A stretch of 64,000 nt of DNA from the NCBI GenBank assembly GCA_900544285.1, contig UQUT01000004.1:1-64000 (forward strand), in the 5' to 3' direction. The notes under the pieces were generated by a model that had not been told where the DNA came from, did no database searches, and saw only the letters and a list, made by a program, of their open reading frames with translations. Origin of the DNA: an uncultured Eubacterium sp. (lineage in GTDB: Bacteria; Bacillota; Clostridia; Oscillospirales; CAG-272). A program made the translations under genes and the position numbers. This document shows, in pieces, positions 57,965-64,000 of this stretch; the stretch's first letter is position 1; each line of letters opens with the position of its first letter.

Positions 57965-59407
57965 TTGAAATTATCATCTGTTATATCTGAAAGTGAGCTC
58001 ATATTCCTGCCGTTTGGCGCGGCGGATATCGAAGCTATCGGCGTTTGCGCCGATTCAAGGAAACTCCGTCCCGGAGAGCTCTTCTTCTCTCTTGACGGAA
58101 GCAGAGCCAATATGTATGATGCTGCACGGAAAGGCGCAATTGCCGTCGTCACGGACAGTGCACCGGACGAACGCTTCCCCGTCCCGACGGTAATCGTAAA
58201 AGATGCGAGAGAGGCGTTCGCGCTCGCCTGCCTTGCCATATGCGGAAATCCGCAAAAGAAGCTCCGTCTCTGCGCTGTGACAGGCACAAACGGAAAAACG
58301 ACGGTCTCCGCAATGCTCTCCGAAATACTTCGCGAGGGCGGCTACAATACGTTTTTGATCGGAACGGAAGGCGCGGGGAGCGGAAACGATCCCGAAAAAA
58401 CAGGATATACAACGCCTCCTCCGGATATTCTCGCCCCGCTTCTGAAAAAAGCCGTGGACGAAAAGGCGGACTTTGTGATAATGGAGGCAAGTTCACATTC
58501 GCTTGACCAAAAACGCCTGTCCGGACTGCATTTTGAGCTTGGAATTTTCACAAATCTCTCTCGTGATCATCTCGACTATCACAATGATATCGAAGCGTAT
58601 TCGGCGGCAAAAGCAAAGCTGTTTTCGCAATGCCGTCATTCGGTGCTCAATTTTGACGATCCGCACGCCTATGAAATGGCATGGGCTGCAACGGATGAAA
58701 TCTGGTATTATTCGATAAATGATTTTGACTCTGACTTCTTTGCGGACAACATAAGCCTCTCGCCCGTCGGAGTTGAATTTGACTTCTGCGCCGTCGGGAT
58801 GAGAGAACACATCTTCTCGCCTCTCGTCGGGATTTATTCGGTATACAACATGCTCGCGGCGGCTTCTGCGGCGTCCGTGCTCGGAATAAAGGGCAGAATT
58901 GCCGCAAGAGCGCTGAGTCGGTTCTGCGGCGTACCGGGACGGATGGAGAAAATCATGACAAAGAGCGGCGTGACGGTCATAGTTGACTTTGCTCACACGC
59001 CGGACGCCATGAAAAACGTCATCTCCGCAACAAAACAGCTCACGGCGGGAAAAGTCATAACCGTTTTCGGTTGCGGAGGAGAAAGGGACAAAGGCAAACG
59101 CCCCGAGATGGGAAAGGTCGCCTGCGCACTTTCGGATAAGGTAATCATCACAAGCGATAATCCCCGCTCGGAAAATCCCGACGAAATAATAAACGATATA
59201 GTCGCGGGCATAAAAGCCTGCGAAAACCGCACAACCGAGCCGGACAGAAAAAAGGCAATCAGGCTTGCGATCACGTCCGCCGAAAAGGGCGACACAGTGC
59301 TCATTCTCGGCAAAGGAGCCGAGGAATTCATCACAGCGGGCGGAAAAAAACTTCCCTTCTCCGACAGGGAGACGGCGGAAAACATAATTCTTGAAAAGGG
59401 ACTTTGA
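57965..59407 (+). CDS. murE: UDP-MurNAc-tripeptide ligase MurE (meso-DAP type)
   Basis: 480 aa from a TTG at 57965, with GGAGGTG upstream. Adds the third residue to the peptidoglycan stem peptide. Seen: GVCADSRKLRPGELFFSL, ATP loop AVTGTNGKTTVSAML, EASSHSLDQKRL and VIVDFAHTPDAM. The substrate motif reads TSDNPRSENP: DNPR marks meso-diaminopimelate enzymes, whereas lysine enzymes differ here. The stop overlaps the spacer to murF. Confidence 0.95.
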   Translation: MKLSSVISESELIFLPFGAADIEAIGVCADSRKLRPGELFFSLDGSRANMYDAARKGAIAVVTDSAPDERFPVPTVIVKDAREAFALACLAICGNPQKKLRLCAVTGTNGKTTVSAMLSEILREGGYNTFLIGTEGAGSGNDPEKTGYTTPPPDILAPLLKKAVDEKADFVIMEASSHSLDQKRLSGLHFELGIFTNLSRDHLDYHNDIEAYSAAKAKLFSQCRHSVLNFDDPHAYEMAWAATDEIWYYSINDFDSDFFADNISLSPVGVEFDFCAVGMREHIFSPLVGIYSVYNMLAAASAASVLGIKGRIAARALSRFCGVPGRMEKIMTKSGVTVIVDFAHTPDAMKNVISATKQLTAGKVITVFGCGGERDKGKRPEMGKVACALSDKVIITSDNPRSENPDEIINDIVAGIKACENRTTEPDRKKAIRLAITSAEKGDTVLILGKGAEEFITAGGKKLPFSDRETAENIILEKGL

Positions 59408-59409
59408 AA

Positions 59410-60810
59410 ATGAAATTCGGATGTACTGAACTTAATATAAATCTGCAAATGCTCGCCGGAATGTGCGATGGGGAGCTTTTCTGCAGCGGAGATCCGCTTA
59501 CCCCGGTCTGCGGAGTTTCGATCGATTCGCGCGTCGACTGCACCGGAGAATGCTTTTTCGCAATCAGGGGCGAAAATTTTGACGGTCACGATTTTATCGG
59601 CAAGGCAAAAGAAAACGGTGCCGTCTGTGCCGTTGTCAGCCAAAAGCCGGACTGCGATATTCCCTATATTCTCGTCAGCGACACTGTGCGGGCACTCGGT
59701 GAGCTCGCAAGAGCATATAAGTCTCGCTTCAAAGTGATAACCGTCGCCGTGACGGGCAGCGTCGGCAAAACGACGACAAAGCAGTACATCCATTCGATAC
59801 TTTCCGAAAAATACAAAACTCACAAGACCGAAGGCAATTTCAACAGCGAAATCGGCTTACCGCTGACCGTTCTCTCCCTTGAAAAGGATGACAGAATTCT
59901 CGTTCTTGAAATGGGAATGAGTTCGTTCGGCGAAATATCGCGGCTTTCAGACATCGCACAGCCCGATATAGCCGTCATAACCTGCATAGGAAATTCGCAC
60001 ATAGAAAACCTCGGGTCGAGAGAAAATATATGCAGTGCAAAGCTCGAAATTGCCTCCGGCATGAGAGACGGCGCAATTATCATTCTCGACGGCGACGAGC
60101 CAATGCTCGCGGACGTCCTCGAAGAAAGAAAGCTCTGCCGGATTCATTTCGGAATAAAAAACAGAAAAAGCGATTACGTCGCCGAAAACATCCGTCATAC
60201 GGATGGCGGCATGGCGTTTGATATAAAATCCCGGATCGGCGGCGACATAAGCTCCATTGAAATAAGGCAGATAGGCGAGCATAACGTCAAAAACGCGCTC
60301 GCGGCGGTGACAGTCGCAACAATGCTCGGCATAAGCGAAGATGAAATCCGCGCGGGACTGCTCGCGTTTGAGCCCGTAAAGCTACGGCAGAACATTATCG
60401 ACGCGGGAAGGTTTACAATCATCGAGGACTGCTACAACGCAGGTCCCGAATCTATGTCGGCGGCGCTCTGTGTGCTTTGTGATGTCGCAAAGGGACGAAA
60501 ACTTGCCGTGCTTGGCGAAATGCGGGAGCTCGGCGAATATTCCGCTTCCCTTCACCGCGCTGTCGGAAAGAAGGCGGCAGAGCTGGGAGTCGATGGGCTT
60601 GTGACGGTCGGTACGCTCGCAAAGGAAATTGCCGCAGGTGCCGAAGAGGGCGGAATGCCACACGAAAATATAACGGAAATAATTGACTACGGCGACGCGG
60701 AGTCCGCCGCAAACACATTAAAACAGCTCATCCGCGAAGGCGACACGGTTCTTATAAAGGCGAGCCGTGCGCTGTCGCTTGAAAGAATATCAAAACTGCT
60801 TCAGGAGTAA
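59410..60810 (+). CDS. murF: UDP-MurNAc-tripeptide:D-Ala-D-Ala ligase MurF
   Basis: 466 aa from the ATG at 59410. Adds D-Ala-D-Ala, completing the pentapeptide. Seen: VSIDSRVDCTGECFFAIRGE, ATP loop AVTGSVGKTTTKQYI, KTEGNFNSEIGLPLT, VLEMGMSSFGEI and IIEDCYNAGPESM. It follows murE by two bases; mraY follows by four. Confidence 0.95.
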   Translation: MKFGCTELNINLQMLAGMCDGELFCSGDPLTPVCGVSIDSRVDCTGECFFAIRGENFDGHDFIGKAKENGAVCAVVSQKPDCDIPYILVSDTVRALGELARAYKSRFKVITVAVTGSVGKTTTKQYIHSILSEKYKTHKTEGNFNSEIGLPLTVLSLEKDDRILVLEMGMSSFGEISRLSDIAQPDIAVITCIGNSHIENLGSRENICSAKLEIASGMRDGAIIILDGDEPMLADVLEERKLCRIHFGIKNRKSDYVAENIRHTDGGMAFDIKSRIGGDISSIEIRQIGEHNVKNALAAVTVATMLGISEDEIRAGLLAFEPVKLRQNIIDAGRFTIIEDCYNAGPESMSAALCVLCDVAKGRKLAVLGEMRELGEYSASLHRAVGKKAAELGVDGLVTVGTLAKEIAAGAEEGGMPHENITEIIDYGDAESAANTLKQLIREGDTVLIKASRALSLERISKLLQE

Positions 60811-60814
60811 AGTA

Positions 60815-61786
60815 ATGACTATTTATCTTGCAATCGTCCTTGCGACGGCATTTGTATGCACAGCGGTGCTGGGAAGAATTTTCATTCCCGTACTCATGAC
60901 AAAAAAGCTCGGTCAGCCCGTAAAGGAAATCGGTCCGAGATGGCATAAATGCAAGGACGGCACCCCGACGATGGGCGGCTTGTTTTTCATCGTCGGAGTC
61001 GCGGCCTCGCTTTGCGTTTCGTTCTTTTTCCTTGAGAAAGAAGAAATCATCAAGCTCTGGATATGCTATGGGTTTACGCTTCTCTCCGGAATGGTCGGCA
61101 TAATCGATGACGGCAAAAAGCTCTTCGAGCACAAAAACGACGGAATACGCGCATACCAGAAGATACTTCTCCAGGCGGCGATATCATCGCTCTTTATGCT
61201 CGCGGCGGAAAAAACGTTCGGACTTTCAAAAACGCTCTATATCCCCTTCTTCAAGGCGGAAATCGAGCTCGGCTTCTGGTTTTATATTCTTTTCATCGCG
61301 TTCTTTATATTCACATCGAATTCCGTAAACCTCACAGACGGTATCGACGGGCTCGCCTCCTCCGTCACGGCGGCGGTGTGCGCGTTCTTTGCCGTAAAAG
61401 CTGTCATTTCCGGCGAAAATGCCGCGGCGACGCTCGCCATTGCGGTTTTCGGAGGATGTCTCGGCTTTCTCGTATACAATGCTCATCCCGCAAGAGTGTT
61501 CATGGGTGACACAGGCTCGCTTTTTCTCGGCGGAGCGGTCGTTGCGCTGTCTGTCATGACAGGAGACCCGCTGATACTCGTCGTTGTCGGCATAGTTTAT
61601 TTCATAGAGGCAATATCCGTCATTCTCCAGGTATCGTATTTCAAGCTGACACACGGGAAAAGACTTTTCAAAATGTCGCCATTGCACCATCATTTTGAGC
61701 TCTGCGGCTGGACGGAGGGGAAAATCGTCCTTGTGGCGATTGCCGTAACCGTTGCGATGGCTGTAATATCTTATTTCTTTGAATAA
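60815..61786 (+). CDS. mraY: Phospho-MurNAc-pentapeptide translocase MraY
   Basis: 323 aa, about ten helices. Makes lipid I. Seen: GPRWHKCKDGTPTMGGLFF, the catalytic NSVNLTDGIDGLASS and FMGDTGSLFLGGAV, and MSPLHHHFELCGW. AGGAG lies nine bases before the ATG. ftsW follows after 23 bp: the gap normally filled by murD is too short for a gene. Confidence 0.96.
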   Translation: MTIYLAIVLATAFVCTAVLGRIFIPVLMTKKLGQPVKEIGPRWHKCKDGTPTMGGLFFIVGVAASLCVSFFFLEKEEIIKLWICYGFTLLSGMVGIIDDGKKLFEHKNDGIRAYQKILLQAAISSLFMLAAEKTFGLSKTLYIPFFKAEIELGFWFYILFIAFFIFTSNSVNLTDGIDGLASSVTAAVCAFFAVKAVISGENAAATLAIAVFGGCLGFLVYNAHPARVFMGDTGSLFLGGAVVALSVMTGDPLILVVVGIVYFIEAISVILQVSYFKLTHGKRLFKMSPLHHHFELCGWTEGKIVLVAIAVTVAMAVISYFFE

Positions 61787-61809
61787 TTTGCGAAAGGAGG
61801 AGCTTTTTC

Positions 61810-62988
61810 ATGACAGGCGAACAAAAAAGGAAAAGTGAAGGCAGTTCTTTTCTGAAAGAGCTTCTTCACCCGCAAATAAACACAGTTTACCGTGTGCGCG
61901 GCGGTGTTGACAGAATTTTTCTTATAATCGTCGTGCTACTTCTCTGCTATGGGTCGGTTATGGTATTTTCATCGAGTTATATATTTGCCAAAGTCAAAAT
62001 GCATGACAGCCTGTGGTTCGTCAAAAAGCAGATATTCTTCGCCGTGGTGGGGATTGTCGTCATGATGCTTATCTCTTTTGTCGACTACGGCTTTGTGAAA
62101 AAATTCACGGTTCCGATATTCGCCGTCAGCTTTCTCATGCTCGCAGCAGTGCCCTTCATAGGCGAGACAAACAAAGGCGCGACAAGATGGCTGCGCTTCG
62201 GTCCCATTCAGTTTCAGCCCTCGGAGATAATGAAATTTGCCCTCGTGCTCTTGCTCGCGGCTTATATATCATTTTTCAATGCGAAAATAAAGCAGTTCAA
62301 ATACGGAATTCTCATTCCGGGAATAATTACGGGCGTTGTGTGCGTCACGACTCTGCTCGAACATCACATGTCGGGAACGATAATCCTCTTTCTCATCGGC
62401 GCCTCGATGATTTTCATGTCGGGCGCAAACTGGAAGGTTCTCGCAACCTTTGGCGGCGTGTTCGGCGCGGGTGCGCTCGGCGTAATGCTCTTTACAAATT
62501 ACATGAAAAAGCGTATCGACGCATGGCTTCATCCGGAGCTTTATCTCAAAACCGGCGGTTGGCAGCCTTATCAGAGTCTGCTTGCCATAGGTTCCGGCGG
62601 ACTTTTCGGAGTCGGACTCGGCAACAGCTATCAGAAACACATGTGGCTTCCCGAGCCGCAGAACGACTTCATCTTCGCAATTCTCTGCGAGGAGCTCGGT
62701 TTCATCGGGGCAATCGCCCTCATAGCGCTTTTCGTACTTTTCATGTGGCGCGGCTTTGTCATTGCAAAGCGTGCTCCGGACACATTTTCTTCCGTTCTTG
62801 TTGCGGGACTTACCGCAAAGGTCGGTATTCAGGCAATGCTCAATATCGCAGTCGTGACATCATCCATCCCGACGACGGGAATTGCGCTTCCATTCTTCTC
62901 ATACGGCGGCACGGCGCTTGTCATGCAGCTCGCGGAAATGGGAATTATACTTTCCGTTTCACGTTATTCATCTCAAAAGCGGGTATAA
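61810..62988 (+). CDS. ftsW: SEDS glycosyltransferase FtsW/SpoVE
   Basis: 392 aa, ten helices. Polymerises glycan strands with the cognate PBP. Seen: VMVFSSSYIFAK, GATRWLRFGPIQFQPSEIMK, LPEPQNDFIFAILCEELGF and TGIALPFFSYGGTALVMQL. GGAGG precedes the ATG. Whether vegetative FtsW or SpoVE is not resolved. Confidence 0.93.
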   Translation: MTGEQKRKSEGSSFLKELLHPQINTVYRVRGGVDRIFLIIVVLLLCYGSVMVFSSSYIFAKVKMHDSLWFVKKQIFFAVVGIVVMMLISFVDYGFVKKFTVPIFAVSFLMLAAVPFIGETNKGATRWLRFGPIQFQPSEIMKFALVLLLAAYISFFNAKIKQFKYGILIPGIITGVVCVTTLLEHHMSGTIILFLIGASMIFMSGANWKVLATFGGVFGAGALGVMLFTNYMKKRIDAWLHPELYLKTGGWQPYQSLLAIGSGGLFGVGLGNSYQKHMWLPEPQNDFIFAILCEELGFIGAIALIALFVLFMWRGFVIAKRAPDTFSSVLVAGLTAKVGIQAMLNIAVVTSSIPTTGIALPFFSYGGTALVMQLAEMGIILSVSRYSSQKRV

Positions 62989-63026
62989 AAAGGCTGTAAA
63001 ATATCATCTTTTTCGGAGGAGCTCAA

Positions 63027-64000
63027 ATGAAGATTATTCTTGCCGGCGGAGGAACCGGCGGTCATATATATCCGGCAATAGCCGTTGCCGACACAATAAA
63101 AAGTCGCGACAAAAGCGCGGAAATTCTCTTCATTGCTACAAAAAACGGAATGGAGAAGTCTCTTGTCGAAAAGGCGGGATATGAAACCTATCATATAGAA
63201 ATGAGCGGACTCCAGAGAAGTCTTTCCCTCAGAAATATAAAGACGGCTATATGTTTTTTCACTTCGCAAATCGGGGCAAAAAAGTTACTGAAATCGTTTC
63301 AGCCCGACGTTGTTTTCGCAACGGGAAACTATCTTTCATATCCTCTGATACACACCGCAGCTAAAATGGGCATACCGACAGCCGTCCACGAGTCAAACAT
63401 CATCCCCGGCAAAGCCATTAAAATGCTCGAAAAAGATTCGGACAGGATATTTATAAACTTTCCGTCCACAGCGGACTTTTTCCGCGACAAATCAAAGGTG
63501 ATGTGCGTCGGAAATCCCATGCGGACAGAAGGACTTTCCCTCTCAAAGTGCCAGGCGCGCGCCGCACTTGACATCCCGAATGGCTGTGAATACGTCCTGC
63601 TGTCATTTGGCGGAAGTCTCGGAGCGCAGGCGATAAACGACAGCGCCCTTGCGCTCATGGAGAATTTCTCGTCAAAGCACCCGGAAGTCTTTCACATTCA
63701 TTCGACAGGCAAAAACGGTTATGACGAATTCATGCGCAAATTCCGCGAAAAGGGGCTTGACAGCTGCAAAAATCTCCGTCCTTCCGACTATATTTACGAT
63801 ATGCCGAAATGGGAAGCGGCGGCTGACGCCGTCATATGCCGTTCGGGCGCGATGACCGTTTCCGAGCTTGCGCTCATGGGCAAGGCATGCCTGTTCATCC
63901 CTTCCCCGAACGTCGTCGCAAATCATCAGTTCAAAAACGCGGAGGGACTGAAAAATTCCGACGCCGCGCTCCTGATAGAGGAAAAAAATCTGACTGCAGA
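63027..64000 (+). CDS. murG: MurG, UDP-GlcNAc transferase (cut by window end)
   Basis: 324 codons present of about 360. Converts lipid I to lipid II at the membrane. Seen: IILAGGGTGGHIYPAIAVAD, FATGNYLSYPLIHTAAKMG, IPTAVHESNIIPGKA, LSFGGSLGAQAIND and ICRSGAMTVSELALMGKACL. GGAGG precedes the ATG. The C-terminal end lies beyond the window. Confidence 0.96.
   Translation, partial: MKIILAGGGTGGHIYPAIAVADTIKSRDKSAEILFIATKNGMEKSLVEKAGYETYHIEMSGLQRSLSLRNIKTAICFFTSQIGAKKLLKSFQPDVVFATGNYLSYPLIHTAAKMGIPTAVHESNIIPGKAIKMLEKDSDRIFINFPSTADFFRDKSKVMCVGNPMRTEGLSLSKCQARAALDIPNGCEYVLLSFGGSLGAQAINDSALALMENFSSKHPEVFHIHSTGKNGYDEFMRKFREKGLDSCKNLRPSDYIYDMPKWEAAADAVICRSGAMTVSELALMGKACLFIPSPNVVANHQFKNAEGLKNSDAALLIEEKNLTA

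Overview
The window reads as a chromosomal segment from a low-to-mid GC, Gram-positive, probably anaerobic and gut-associated member of the Clostridia (Bacillota). The support is: strong Shine-Dalgarno sites and textbook sigma-A promoters with mostly 17-bp spacers; an mraZ-rsmH-ftsL-pbp-murE-murF-mraY-ftsW-murG division/cell-wall cluster whose MurE carries the DNPR motif of meso-diaminopimelate ligases; a SpoVD-like penicillin-binding protein with PASTA domains; HPr with both His15 and Ser46; FeoAB; and CUT1-type sugar ABC transport genes without their own ATPase. No rRNA operon, CRISPR array, integrase, transposase or prophage gene is visible.

Layout. 1-2.8 kb is an accessory patch: a 21-bp copy of the 3' end of tRNA-Gln lies at 45-65, the intact tRNA-Gln(CTG) at 2700-2773, and between them are an XRE regulator flanked by duplicated terminator hairpins, a small operon (four-helix-bundle protein plus a truncated pyroglutamyl-peptidase-like protein), and a string of small hairpins. 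2.8-9.7 kb holds feoAB, a sigma factor, a decayed tRNA-Thr, a zinc-ribbon protein, a lipoprotein and the operon cysteine desulfurase-tsaE-tsaB-rpiB. 9.8-13.4 kb holds a large Ig-domain surface protein, an Lgt-like protein and a CPBP protease.

13.4-26.1 kb (minus strand) is one 12.7-kb operon: a very large solute-binding protein carrying two carbohydrate-binding-like modules, two permeases, an NHL-TPR-Yip1 membrane protein, a DUF5696 protein and two further permeases. It is the most interesting system here. 26.7-34.9 kb (minus strand) carries sulfur/tRNA modification genes (rnhA-iscS-iscU-mnmA) and a maintenance operon (zapA, U32 peptidase, maf, nth, rarA). 35-40.5 kb (plus) holds thiI, a MinD-like ATPase, a methylglyoxal-synthase-like protein lacking key catalytic residues, htpG with a His/Cys-rich insertion and two membrane proteins. 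40.8-43.8 kb (minus) holds a glycosyltransferase, a PrsA/SurA-like lipoprotein and a P-loop ATPase.

44-53.4 kb (plus) holds rpsU, rimM, trmD, murJ, an O-antigen-ligase-like protein, two DUF4330-like proteins, HPr, uvrC, rsmD and coaD. 53.5-64 kb is the division/wall cluster, led by a promoter with three tandem MraZ-type repeats and several DnaA-box-like 9-mers, and cut by the window edge inside murG. The cluster runs from control (MraZ) through cytoplasmic precursor synthesis (MurE, MurF), lipid I/II formation (MraY, MurG) and polymerisation/crosslinking (FtsW, PBP); MurJ, upstream, would flip lipid II. murD is not in the cluster. All functional statements come from reading motifs in translated sequence; no database search was run.
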